From assembly GCA_034932745.1 (NCBI GenBank), contig JAYFOJ010000002.1, forward strand, positions 124,001-188,000: a stretch of DNA of 64,000 nucleotides. Reading direction: 5' to 3'. The notes beneath the pieces were generated by a model, which did not search any database, had not been told where the DNA came from, and saw only the letters and a program-made list of their open reading frames with translations. Below, piece by piece: positions 49,292 to 56,837 of this stretch. Origin of the DNA: JBAYST01 sp034932745. Lineage in GTDB: Bacteria > Bacillota_I > Bacilli_A > RFN20 > CAG-826. Every line of letters starts with the position of its first letter. Position 1 is the first letter of the stretch. A program made the translations under genes and the position numbers.

Positions 49292-49919
49292 GTTTTTTAT
49301 AAAATGAACATATCGATTTTAATTGGCAGTCCTTACATTGCGGATTCTTTGCTTTGCATATATAACGACCAAATCTAATCATTTGATGATGTGTTCTAAT
49401 CTTGATGTCATCTGGAATCATCTTTTTTAATTCCTTCTCGATTTCACCTACATTACATTCTTTTCCAACTAGGGCTAATCTTTTTGATATTCTTTCGATA
49501 TGCGTGTCTACTGGTATTTCGGGAATCTTAAACACTTCAGCACGTATGACATTTGCGGTTTTATTTCCCACCCCTGCTAAACTCATTAATTCTTCTCTTG
49601 AAGATGGGACGATGCCTTTATATTGATTGATAATTCTCTTAGCGATCTCAATAACATAAACAGCTTTTTTATTGCTCATTCCTAAAGGTCTAAGCATTTT
49701 TTCGATGTCCTTAACATCCGCGTTTGCTAAAGATTCAAGACTTGGGTATTTATAAAACAAAATAGAAGTGACAGAATTTACTTTTTTATCGGTAGTTTGT
49801 GAAGAAAGCATTACCGAAATAACGAGTTCGTAATCATGCTTATAAAGAAGTTCACACTTCGCATTAGGATATAAAGCGTTTATATAAGCAATAATACTAT
49901 CGATCTTTTTTGTCATCAT
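49284..49919 (-). CDS. nth: Endonuclease III (DNA glycosylase/AP lyase)
   Basis: The 211-residue enzyme removes oxidised pyrimidines and nicks AP sites. The helix-hairpin-helix is LMSLAGVGNKTANVI with the catalytic Lys, VDTHIERIS holds the catalytic Asp, and the 4Fe-4S cluster motif C-x6-C-x2-C-x5-C is in CKAKNPQCKDCQLKSIC near the C-terminus. It overlaps dnaD by 23 bases, the dnaD-nth order of Bacillus. Its cluster depends on the SUF system. Confidence 0.97.
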   Translation of the reverse strand: MMTKKIDSIIAYINALYPNAKCELLYKHDYELVISVMLSSQTTDKKVNSVTSILFYKYPSLESLANADVKDIEKMLRPLGMSNKKAVYVIEIAKRIINQYKGIVPSSREELMSLAGVGNKTANVIRAEVFKIPEIPVDTHIERISKRLALVGKECNVGEIEKELKKMIPDDIKIRTHHQMIRFGRYICKAKNPQCKDCQLKSICSFYKKLI

Positions 49920-50556
49920 CGGTTAGCCAAGGAGTTTTAGCAATTTTAATCGTCTCTTCGATGTTTTTGGTCCAGTGTTCGCTTAAAGGCGAATGTCCTT
50001 CTTCTTCAATATCTTCTCTTGCGGCCCAACTTAATAAAAGTTTATCGACAGATCTCAAAGATTTTTTACCTTTGCTAATCGATTCTTTTAAAGCGTTGAT
50101 AATCATTTCATCGCTATAGCCATAAGAAACCCACTCTCTAATGCGAGATATCTCTAACGGAGATAGAGTTCTTCCTAAATACTTTTGAAATTCGCTATAT
50201 ATATTACTCAATGATTCTTCGATTTTTTTCGAAGAATTAACCTTTTGTTCTTCCGCAAAAGAAATTTGGAATTCTCGATATAATCTCTTCTTTAACGGCT
50301 CAAGCGTAGTGATTGTTTTTTTACCCTCACTTACATAATCAAGCATTCCCTTTTTAAATAGCGAAGCCAAAATAGCGTCGATGTCTTTTACTGCCATCGT
50401 CATTTTTAGCGACAAACAATCCGCAGTAATAAGCGAATTACCTTGCCCAATTAAGTGGTCGATGATAAAAATAGTCGCTAACTCATCTTCGTTTAGCTTC
50501 AGTCTTTTATAATTCTCGATGAGGAGATAACGGAAATCTATTGCTTCGCCCACCAT
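49897..50556 (-). CDS. dnaD: DnaD-like replication initiation protein
   Basis: In the 219 residues an N-terminal winged-helix domain (about 10-95, FIIDHLIGQGNSLITADCLS) is followed by a DnaD/DnaB DDBH2 domain (about 118-190, FQKYLGRTLSPLEISRIREWVSYGYSDEMIINAL), with the family-typical YxxxIxxW-like segment LLLSWAA. DnaD helps load the replicative helicase. No Shine-Dalgarno precedes the ATG; TGATAAACT lies 9 bases upstream and overlaps the stop of the pcnB-like gene. It is coupled to nth. Confidence 0.9.
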   Translation of the reverse strand: MVGEAIDFRYLLIENYKRLKLNEDELATIFIIDHLIGQGNSLITADCLSLKMTMAVKDIDAILASLFKKGMLDYVSEGKKTITTLEPLKKRLYREFQISFAEEQKVNSSKKIEESLSNIYSEFQKYLGRTLSPLEISRIREWVSYGYSDEMIINALKESISKGKKSLRSVDKLLLSWAAREDIEEEGHSPLSEHWTKNIEETIKIAKTPWLTDDDKKDR

Positions 50557-50571
50557 AGTGAAATTAGTTTA

Positions 50572-51255
50572 TCATATCTTCCAACCTGGAAGAACATTGT
50601 ATTTAGAAAATTCGGCTTTTATCTCAAAAGAACTAATTCCGGCATCCTTCATTTTCTTGATTTCTTGATTTATTTTGTCTTTATTGAGTTCACTCAATTT
50701 GGATGAATACTTTTTAATAGCGAATTCTAATGATTCCTCGATTTCAAAGTCGAGAACTAAAGAAAAACGAATCGCCCGTAAAATACGAAGAGGATCTTCT
50801 TCAATTCTTTGTTTTGGCTGACCAATCATTCTTATTAAGCGACCGCTTAAATCAATTATTGAACTGCCGAAATCATAAACATCTAGATTTTTATCGATGT
50901 AGATTGCGTTTATCGTGAAATCACGACGAATATAATCGATACTCATGTCGCTAATAAACTCAATTTTTGACGGATGGCGAGAATCAATATATTTCCATTC
51001 CTTACGAAATGTTGTGATATCAAAATCAGTATCATCAATCCTACACGATACTGAACCATATTTTGCAAATGTCATATCAATACCAGGAAGAAATTTTTTA
51101 ATTTCATCTGGAGTAGCACTACTTGCGACATCGAAATCTTTGAAATCGCATTTTAATAAATAATCTCTTGCGGAGCCACCGACCAAAAATAGTTCGTAGC
51201 CGTTCTTATCGAAAATATCAGCAAGTGCAATGAATTTATCAATTTTATTTTTCAC
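50572..51255 (-). CDS. Poly(A) polymerase / CCA-adding enzyme-like nucleotidyltransferase, short form
   Basis: The product is 227 residues from GTG 51255. The frame stays open upstream across the hup terminator, but that part reads as hup antisense-like sequence and has no RBS. Class II nucleotidyltransferase head: LFLVGGSARDYLL and DFKDFDVASSATP (DxD), RRDFTINAIYID and EEDPLRILRAIRF. The usual C-terminal neck and body are missing after about residue 215, so it is about half the length of Bacillus CCA enzyme (397). tRNAs here encode CCA, so repair or polyadenylation are possible roles. Confidence 0.8.
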   Translation of the reverse strand: MKNKIDKFIALADIFDKNGYELFLVGGSARDYLLKCDFKDFDVASSATPDEIKKFLPGIDMTFAKYGSVSCRIDDTDFDITTFRKEWKYIDSRHPSKIEFISDMSIDYIRRDFTINAIYIDKNLDVYDFGSSIIDLSGRLIRMIGQPKQRIEEDPLRILRAIRFSLVLDFEIEESLEFAIKKYSSKLSELNKDKINQEIKKMKDAGISSFEIKAEFSKYNVLPGWKI

Positions 51256-51262
51256 GTTTACT

Positions 51263-51268
51263 ATTCTA
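51263..51268 (-). promoter_or_regulatory. -10 box at the GTG start of the pcnB-like gene
   Basis: TAGAAT ends 7 bases before GTG 51255; no Shine-Dalgarno is present and no good -35 is visible. It lies just past the hup terminator. Confidence 0.4.
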
Positions 51269-51283
51269 ATCAAAAAATGCGCA

Positions 51284-51312
51284 ATAAAAAAGAGGTTCTC
51301 GGAAGAACCTCT
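51284..51312 (-). terminator. Terminator of hup
   Basis: AGAGGTTCT-TCCG-AGAACCTCT followed by TTTTTTATT on the minus strand. Nine pairs. Confidence 0.92.
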
Positions 51313-51325
51313 CATATCGACATTA

Positions 51326-51601
51326 TTATTTGTTGATTTTTGCTTTGAGTTTTTTGGATAACTTAAATGTAACGGTTCTCTTGGCTGGAATTTTGATCTT
51401 TTTGCCAGTCTTTGGGTTAGTACCGTTACGAGCTTTGCGTGTCTTGACACTGAAAGTTCCAAAATCGGTCAATTTGACAATTTCACCTTTGACAAGATGA
51501 TCAGCGATTAGCTTTAAAGCTGCAGCAACAACCTCTTCAGCTTCTTTTCTAGTCAATCCTGTTTTGGCGACTAATTGTTCAGTTAAATCTAACTTATTCA
51601 T
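51326..51601 (-). CDS. hup: DNA-binding protein HU
   Basis: The 91-residue HU/IHF-fold protein has MNKLDLTEQLVAKTGLTRKE at the N-terminus, TDFGTFSVKTRKAR and GTNPKTGKKIKIPAKRTVTFK as the DNA-binding arm signature. It compacts the chromosome. GGAGGG lies 7 bases before the ATG, and it has a TTGACA promoter and its own strong terminator. Normal length. Confidence 0.97.
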   Translation of the reverse strand: MNKLDLTEQLVAKTGLTRKEAEEVVAAALKLIADHLVKGEIVKLTDFGTFSVKTRKARNGTNPKTGKKIKIPAKRTVTFKLSKKLKAKINK

Positions 51602-51622
51602 ATGTAAACCCTCCCTGCAATA

Positions 51623-51651
51623 ATTTTGTTCTTAATCTTGTCTAATGTCAA
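51623..51651 (-). promoter_or_regulatory. Promoter of hup
   Basis: TTGACA (51646-51651), a 17-base spacer and CAAAAT (51623-51628), with the GGAGGG RBS in the leader. Confidence 0.6.
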
Positions 51652-51656
51652 AAAAA

Positions 51657-52964
51657 TTATGAACGTTGGCGTAAAATGAATTTAATTGGAGTGCCATCGA
51701 AGTCGAAAGAATCTCTCAATTTATTTTCAAGATATCTTTGATATGAGAAGTGCATAAACTTTGGATTGTTGACAAAAATAACAAATGTTGGAGGAGCTAT
51801 GCCAATTTGATTAGAAAAGAGAATTTTTAGTCTTCCGCCATTAAAATTAGGTGCCTCGTTCATCATCTGAGCATCTTGGAATATTTCATTCAAAACACTA
51901 GTTGGAATTCTCTTATTATAGGCCTCGTGAACATATTCGATTGCTTTAAATATTCGATCGATGCGAGTCTTGTTTTTTGCAGATATAAAAACAATTGGAG
52001 AAAAATCCAGAAATTGGAATTGTTCTTTGATTGTTTTAGTGAAATCACCCATCGAATGCTGATCTTTTTTAATCGTGTCCCATTTGTTAACAATAATAAT
52101 AATCGCTTTACTGCTTTCAAAAGCATATGAAACGATATGTTTATCTTGCTCTCTAATTCCCTCTTCGGCATTAATCACTAAAAGTACTATTTCGCTTCTT
52201 TCAATCGCGCTTAACGCACGCATGGCGGCGTATTTATCGATCGCTTCGTAAATCTGTCCTCTTTTTTTAAGTCCTGCTGTATCGATTGCGACATATTTGC
52301 GGCCGTTCTTTTCAAAAGGCGTGTCTACAGAGTCGCGCGTAGTGCCTGATATATCGCTTACGATCACGCGCTCCTCATTGAGCAAGGCATTCATCAAAGA
52401 TGATTTACCGACATTTGGTCTTCCAATAATTGAGAAAGTGATTGCGTCTTTAAAATCTTCATCGGCTTTTTCTGGAATCTTTTTAACGATTTTATCGAGC
52501 ATATCTCCAATTCCGATACCGTGCGCGCCACTTATTGCAATCGGCTCGCCTAAACCAAGACTATAGAAATCATCTAACTGAGAGATTTCTCTTGAATCAT
52601 CGACTTTGTTAACGGCTAAAATAATTGGCTTTTTTACTTTATATAGCATTTTAGCAACCATTCGATCGTCGCCGGTAATACCTAATTTTCCGTCGACAAG
52701 AAAAACAATTACGTCAGCCTCGTCGATTGCAATTTGGGCTTGAATTCTAATTTGATCTTGGAAAGGACGATTTTCAATTTCGATTCCGCCAGTATCGATA
52801 AGAGTGAAATTCTTACCGAGCCAAGTGGCTTTACCATATATTCTATCTCTAGTAATTCCTGGTTCATCGTTGACGATTGAATGTCTGGTCCCGAGGATAC
52901 GATTAAAGATAGTCGATTTCCCGACGTTTGGTGAACCAATAATTGCGACAATTGCACTAGGCAT
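51657..52964 (-). CDS. der: Ribosome-biogenesis GTPase Der (EngA)
   Basis: The 435-residue protein has two tandem GTPase domains: GSPNVGKST at about residue 10 and GRPNVGKSS at about 183, each with its own DTGG/DTAG G3 and NKVD/NKWD G4 motifs. A C-terminal KH-like domain follows, ending PIKFILRQRS. It acts in assembly of the 50S subunit. It overlaps cmk by 8 bases, the cmk-der order common in Firmicutes. Normal length. Confidence 0.98.
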   Translation of the reverse strand: MPSAIVAIIGSPNVGKSTIFNRILGTRHSIVNDEPGITRDRIYGKATWLGKNFTLIDTGGIEIENRPFQDQIRIQAQIAIDEADVIVFLVDGKLGITGDDRMVAKMLYKVKKPIILAVNKVDDSREISQLDDFYSLGLGEPIAISGAHGIGIGDMLDKIVKKIPEKADEDFKDAITFSIIGRPNVGKSSLMNALLNEERVIVSDISGTTRDSVDTPFEKNGRKYVAIDTAGLKKRGQIYEAIDKYAAMRALSAIERSEIVLLVINAEEGIREQDKHIVSYAFESSKAIIIIVNKWDTIKKDQHSMGDFTKTIKEQFQFLDFSPIVFISAKNKTRIDRIFKAIEYVHEAYNKRIPTSVLNEIFQDAQMMNEAPNFNGGRLKILFSNQIGIAPPTFVIFVNNPKFMHFSYQRYLENKLRDSFDFDGTPIKFILRQRS

Positions 52965-53631
52965 TAAACTTTTCTCCTGTCTTCTTAGATATGATATCTA
53001 GCACCGCTTGAACGGATTCTTCGATGGTTAAGAATGAAGTATCTAAAAGGACTGAATCTGGGGCGGGTCTTAATGGGGCAAAATCGCGGTGAGAATCGAT
53101 ATAATCTCTTTTTCTAACATCTTCTTCGATTTCTTCTAGAGTACACTTTATACCTTTGCCGATATTTTCTTCATATCGCCTAACCGCTCTTGTTTCAACG
53201 GAAGCGATTTGATATATCTTTACGTTTGCATTAGGTAAGACATACGTTCCGATATCTCTACCATCCATCACAACAGATACATGTTCTGCCATTTTTCTTT
53301 GCTGTTCGACTAAAAATAATCGAACATCTTTGTATGAGGCAATATATGAAACATTAGCAGAGACTCTTGGTTGACGAATTAATTCAGATACATCAATACC
53401 ATTACAGAACACGATATGTCCTGGTTTTAATTCAATATGTATCTCTGGAATTAGTTTGACGCAAGATGCTTCATCTTTACAGTCTACTCCCTTTTCCATC
53501 GCGTACCACGTAAAGGCGCGATACATCGCTCCTGTATCTATGTATGTGATACCGAGTTTTTCGGCCACTCTTTTAGCAACAGTAGATTTGCCAGCCGCAG
53601 CAGGCCCATCAATTGCAATTGAAACCTTCAT
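52957..53631 (-). CDS. cmk: Cytidylate kinase
   Basis: This 224-residue NMP kinase phosphorylates CMP and dCMP. P-loop IDGPAAAGKSTVAKRVA at the N-terminus, YIDTGAMYRAFTWY, the CMP-binding segment VVMDGRDIGTYVLPNA, and RKRDYIDSHRDFAPLRPAPDS are all family hallmarks. AAAGGGA precedes the ATG. It is 12 bases after an unknown membrane-protein gene and overlaps der. Confidence 0.97.
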   Translation of the reverse strand: MKVSIAIDGPAAAGKSTVAKRVAEKLGITYIDTGAMYRAFTWYAMEKGVDCKDEASCVKLIPEIHIELKPGHIVFCNGIDVSELIRQPRVSANVSYIASYKDVRLFLVEQQRKMAEHVSVVMDGRDIGTYVLPNANVKIYQIASVETRAVRRYEENIGKGIKCTLEEIEEDVRKRDYIDSHRDFAPLRPAPDSVLLDTSFLTIEESVQAVLDIISKKTGEKFNA

Positions 53632-53643
53632 AATGTTCCCTTT

Positions 53644-53961
53644 CTATTTAAAAATTAATATTCCGATTACGATTATAATGACGAGCAAAAACAAAACACC
53701 GACGCAAATCAAAATAGTATTCATCAATCTTTTCTTTTTCAATTCAGCAATCAAAGTTTCTTCTTTTTTCGAATAGTCGGTTGCTTGCATTATTTGATCG
53801 TAAGGTACTGTCGAAGTAGTTCTTGGGCTTCTAGAGGCTGGTTGTTGAATGATATCATCAACTTCTGATTCGCTTTCTTTTGTGGACTTTAAAACTGCAT
53901 CGTCACTTTTTCCGAGCGAATTTCGATAATCTTTGAACTTTTTTACTCTAGTTTGCTCCAT
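53644..53961 (-). CDS. Tail-anchored-type small membrane protein, unknown
   Basis: The 105 residues consist of a charged, low-complexity cytosolic part (about 1-78, with Ser/Thr/Glu-rich stretches) and a single very hydrophobic helix at the extreme C-terminus (about 80-104), ending FK. No signal peptide. GGTGG precedes the ATG, with TAGAAT about 20 bases upstream. It heads a unit with cmk and der. No family recognised; a membrane-tethered accessory role is only a guess. Confidence 0.65.
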   Translation of the reverse strand: MEQTRVKKFKDYRNSLGKSDDAVLKSTKESESEVDDIIQQPASRSPRTTSTVPYDQIMQATDYSKKEETLIAELKKKRLMNTILICVGVLFLLVIIIVIGILIFK

Positions 53962-53980
53962 ACCACCATTTTCTTTTTAT

Positions 53981-54000
53981 ATTCTAATATAGATTAGAAT
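53981..54000. repeat. Perfect 8-4-8 palindrome between divergent genes
   Basis: ATTCTAAT-ATAG-ATTAGAAT, located 20 bases upstream of the tail-anchored-type gene and overlapping its TAGAAT -10 candidate, divergent from the ferredoxin gene. Operator-like. Confidence 0.45.
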
Positions 54001-54050
54001 GTTTTTGCACTAATAAAATGAAGAAAAAAACTTTTTATAGAACTTCAAAG

Positions 54051-54079
54051 TTGCATTCAATACTGAAAAAAAATATACT
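54051..54079 (+). promoter_or_regulatory. Promoter of the ferredoxin gene
   Basis: TTGCAT (54051-54056), a 17-base spacer and TATACT (54074-54079), followed by a leader containing AGGAGG. Confidence 0.7.
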
Positions 54080-54106
54080 TATAGTCGTCCATAGGAGGAA
54101 TGAAAA

Positions 54107-54286
54107 ATGGCAAGAAAGAAAATTCACATCGACAGTAGTCTTTGCATCGGCTGTGGAAGCTGCGCCGGTAACTATCCAGATGATATCAGAATGAATGACG
54201 ACGGATTAGCAGAACCTATCAGTGGAGAATGTGACGAAGAAGTCAGAGATATTTGCCCAGTAGGCGCAATTACCGTTGAAGACTAA
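54107..54286 (+). CDS. Short 4Fe-4S ferredoxin
   Basis: The 59-residue protein has one cluster motif, CIGCGSCAG (C-x2-C-x2-C) near residue 13, and the distant fourth ligand in CPVGA near residue 50, with an acidic middle. This is the Bacillus/Clostridium-type single-cluster ferredoxin with DDIRMNDDGLAEP. It carries electrons in the cytosol for reductases or radical enzymes. AGGAGG lies 10 bases upstream of the ATG. An ATG at 54100 is in another frame. Own promoter and terminator. Confidence 0.95.
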   Translation: MARKKIHIDSSLCIGCGSCAGNYPDDIRMNDDGLAEPISGECDEEVRDICPVGAITVED

Positions 54287-54302
54287 TTTTCATAAATAAA
54301 TT

Positions 54303-54335
54303 AAAAAACTAGGAGCAATTCCTAGTTTTTATTTT
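54303..54335. terminator. Bidirectional terminator between ferredoxin and ribU
   Basis: AAACTAGGA pairs with TCCTAGTTT around GCAAT, with T5 on plus and T6 on minus. Confidence 0.88.
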
Positions 54336-55026
54336 ACGCAATTTTTTCTATAACTCGATGGATGTTCTTGTATAAAACAAGAGTCATAATAATTACTGCC
54401 ACATCTTTAATCGCATTAAATGGTAGTGCGACGTAAAGGAAGAAAGTAAAACCAAGAGAAGTGACATTTGGATTTGCAGCAGTACACATAGCAATCAATG
54501 CCTCTTTTGAAAATCCCATTACAAAGATATAGAAATCGAGAACCAAATAACTAGTAATTAATGATGCAGAAATCACTTGAATGATAAATCCTATTGATAA
54601 ACCGACCATCGCCCCTTTAATCGAGCGATGTTTTTTATACCAGATTGCCGCTGGAATCGCTAAGAGTAATGCGTAAATAAAATCGACCAATTCGCCAACG
54701 CCTAACGAAGATGTCATTGGCAGCTTAATTATGGTTTTTACCAAAACGACGAAAAATGCCGATAACGGGCCATAGGCAAATCCAGCGATTAAAACTGGTA
54801 TTTCATCGAAATGAAATTCGAGAAACATTGGGAAAATCGGGATTGAAAACTTGAAATATGGGACAATATATAAAATTGTCGCAAAGGCAGCAAAAATCGC
54901 CGTCCTAGTAATAAATTTCGTCGTAATCGGATGTTCGACTTTAATAAATCTAGCTAGTGCAAATGCTATAGCGCCAAAGATAAATAGCGAAGCGATTACA
55001 AGACGCGTTAAATCGTAATTGTTCAT
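54334..55026 (-). CDS. ribU: Riboflavin ECF transporter substrate-binding component
   Basis: The 230 residues have six hydrophobic helices of the ECF S-component fold. FLEFHFDEIPVLIAGFAYGPLSAFFVVLVKT around residues 68-100 is the RibU region that meets the energising module. It lies behind an FMN riboswitch, which fixes the substrate as riboflavin. The shared ECF ATPases and T-component are not in this window. The Shine-Dalgarno GGGGA is the 3' arm of the terminator hairpin and the seven-U run is the spacer to the ATG. Confidence 0.94.
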   Translation of the reverse strand: MNNYDLTRLVIASLFIFGAIAFALARFIKVEHPITTKFITRTAIFAAFATILYIVPYFKFSIPIFPMFLEFHFDEIPVLIAGFAYGPLSAFFVVLVKTIIKLPMTSSLGVGELVDFIYALLLAIPAAIWYKKHRSIKGAMVGLSIGFIIQVISASLITSYLVLDFYIFVMGFSKEALIAMCTAANPNVTSLGFTFFLYVALPFNAIKDVAVIIMTLVLYKNIHRVIEKIA

Positions 55027-55167
55027 AAAAAAATCCCCATGCTACAGGGGGAAATATACTTTTCTTCTTCCATCTAGACTTTACTATCGCTATCCGAATT
55101 ACACGGATTCCTGCCTTTCGGCTCGCGGAGTTTACCGCCGGTCGGGAATTTCACCCTGCCCTGAAGC
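55027..55167 (-). promoter_or_regulatory. FMN riboswitch (RFN element) with combined terminator/RBS upstream of ribU
   Basis: The aptamer (55064-55167) shows RFN blocks on the minus strand: CTTCAGGGCAGGGTGAAATT, CCCGACCGGCGGTA, CCGCGAGC, CAGGAATCCG..ATTCGGAT, AGTAAAGTCTAGATGGAAGAAG. The expression platform is TCCCC/GGGGA (55034-55052) followed by TTTTTTT touching the ATG. FMN binding should stop transcription and hide the RBS together. Confidence 0.96.
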
Positions 55168-55173
55168 GAAAAC

Positions 55174-55182
55174 ATTATAACA
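55174..55182 (-). promoter_or_regulatory. Extended -10 promoter of the FMN riboswitch/ribU transcript
   Basis: TGTTATAAT, ending 7 bases before the RFN 5' strand. The -35 is weak. Confidence 0.55.
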
Positions 55183-55197
55183 CGATATTTTAAATGA

Positions 55198-56028
55198 CTA
55201 TATTTTTTTAAGAAATTTTTCTTGATCTTCTTCTGTTTCAAAAGATAAAACTATTCTTTTTCTAAGAATATTGGTTTTACAATTGTACTTTTTATCAATG
55301 CGATTTTCTTCTGGCAAATAGTTAATTCCATGCTTGTACTCAAAGATTATTTTTTCCGTATCTCTAACAGATAGAGCATCAGTATATATTCTTTGAACTA
55401 TTTCTGTAATAAATTGATCGGGTAAAGTAATAATCGCCTTTGCATGTCCAAAAGATAACTTACCGATTGAAACATCGTTTAGTACTTGGTCGGGTAGGTT
55501 TAATATACGCATAATATTCGTTATTTGCGCTCTACTTTGATGCATTAATATTGAGATATCTCTTTGAGAATAATTGAATCTCTCTTTCAATGTATTGCAA
55601 ACTAATGATAATTCGACCATGTTACGATTAATTGAATCTCTCATATCAGACGCTAAAAGAAGCAAAGTTTCCTCGTCTCCGACATCGATTAACACGCACG
55701 GAACAGAAGGGAGGTTAAATTTCTTGCTCGCCAATAGTCTTCTTCTTCCAAGAATAATCTCGTAATGATCTTTTTTTGCCCTAATGATTAAAGGACTCTT
55801 TAATCCTTTTTCGGCTAAACTGGCAAAGTCTTTTACCAGTTTTTCTTCATTCACTTTTGCTTTTCTAATAAAAGCATTGTCATCGATAAGATTGGTTGAA
55901 ATATATCTAGGAGTAGCGGTTTGATACTCCTTTTCCATGTTGGCAATAACGTTTGTGTTTGAAAAACGTTTAAGGAGTTTAGATAGAGAAATCTTTACTA
56001 TTGGTTTATTGTTAGTGTCTTTCTTCAT
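55198..56028 (-). CDS. parB: Chromosome partitioning protein ParB (Spo0J/Noc family)
   Basis: The 276 residues contain the N-terminal CTPase/ParB domain (about 40-130: SPLIIRAKKDHYEIILGRRRLLASKKF, then SDMRDSINRNMVELS in place of the usual ENLQRxxLxxxE), the HTH domain (YSQRDISILMHQSRAQITNIMRIL) and KLSFGHAKAIITL. It binds parS and loads SMC near the origin in other bacteria. It overlaps parA by 17 bases. The C-terminal dimerisation part is short. Confidence 0.92.
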   Translation of the reverse strand: MKKDTNNKPIVKISLSKLLKRFSNTNVIANMEKEYQTATPRYISTNLIDDNAFIRKAKVNEEKLVKDFASLAEKGLKSPLIIRAKKDHYEIILGRRRLLASKKFNLPSVPCVLIDVGDEETLLLLASDMRDSINRNMVELSLVCNTLKERFNYSQRDISILMHQSRAQITNIMRILNLPDQVLNDVSIGKLSFGHAKAIITLPDQFITEIVQRIYTDALSVRDTEKIIFEYKHGINYLPEENRIDKKYNCKTNILRKRIVLSFETEEDQEKFLKKI

Positions 56029-56785
56029 GATCCATAACTTCTTTCGCTAGCGAGTAGTAAGCTAAAGAACCGCTACTAGATGGACGATATAAAGTAACAG
56101 GTAAACCTTTAGCGTTGCTTTCTGGAATCGATACATTACGTGGTATTTGCGATAAAAAAGTATTTTCTTTAAAAAGGGATCTAATTTGAGAGGTGACTTC
56201 AACTCCGAGTCTACTCTTTGAATCAAACATTGTAAGTAAGAAACCTTCGATTCCTAAACTGGAGTTATATGTGTTTTGAATGCTTGAAACAGAAGCAAGT
56301 ATTTGTGCCACCGCTTCCATTGCGAAATATTCGCATTGAACCGGTATTAAAATTGTGTTTGCAGACACTAGTGCGTTTACAGTCAATAATCCCAATGATG
56401 GCGGACAATCGATAATAATATAATCGTAGTTTTTCTCCACTTCATTAAGGGTTTTTCTCAACAAAAAGAAAGGTTGATCGACCTTGCCGTAAACCGAACT
56501 TTCAATAGTTGAAAGAACGAGTTTTGGCGACACTATGTCTAGATTTTTTACAATTGTCTTTCTCACCACTTTTGACATCGGTTCAAGTCCCATCATGGCA
56601 TCGTAAAGACATTTATTAATCAAAGAAATATCGATTCCTAAACCACGCGATGAGTTGCCTTGCGGATCCATGTCAATGAGTAAAACTTTGCGATCAAAAT
56701 GCGCTAAAGCAGCGGAAAGATTAATTGAAGTCGTCGTCTTACCAACTCCACCTTTTTGATTTGCTATCGCGATAATTTTTGCCAC
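56012..56785 (-). CDS. parA: Chromosome partitioning ATPase ParA (Soj)
   Basis: The product is 257 residues from GTG 56785. The deviant Walker A is ANQKGGVGKTTTSINL at residues 8-23, then LLIDMDPQGNSSRGLG and YIIIDCPPSLGLLTVNAL. It forms the ParABS segregation system with ParB. GGGGA lies 7 bases before the GTG. A TATAAT and a parS-like site lie in the short upstream region. Gene order mnmG-rsmG-parA-parB is the classical origin-proximal order of Firmicutes. Confidence 0.95.
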   Translation of the reverse strand: MAKIIAIANQKGGVGKTTTSINLSAALAHFDRKVLLIDMDPQGNSSRGLGIDISLINKCLYDAMMGLEPMSKVVRKTIVKNLDIVSPKLVLSTIESSVYGKVDQPFFLLRKTLNEVEKNYDYIIIDCPPSLGLLTVNALVSANTILIPVQCEYFAMEAVAQILASVSSIQNTYNSSLGIEGFLLTMFDSKSRLGVEVTSQIRSLFKENTFLSQIPRNVSIPESNAKGLPVTLYRPSSSGSLAYYSLAKEVMDHEERH

Positions 56786-56788
56786 AAT

Positions 56789-56804
56789 AATTCCCCGTGA
56801 AACA
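56789..56804. promoter_or_regulatory. Degenerate parS-like site in the parA leader
   Basis: AATTCCCCGTGAAACA matches 12 of 16 positions of the consensus TGTTTCACGTGAAACA. The right half CGTGAAACA is perfect, the left is poor. It lies between the parA -10 box (TATAAT, 56806-56811) and the RBS, a position suited to autoregulation. Confidence 0.45.
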
Positions 56805-56837
56805 CATTATACTATCTAGTAGCTCTATTTCGCTAGA

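Noticed and set aside
50572..51462. Longer start for the pcnB-like gene at 51462
   Set aside because: The added part runs antisense-independent through the hup terminator and hup coding region with no RBS; the GTG at 51255 fits the family N-terminus.
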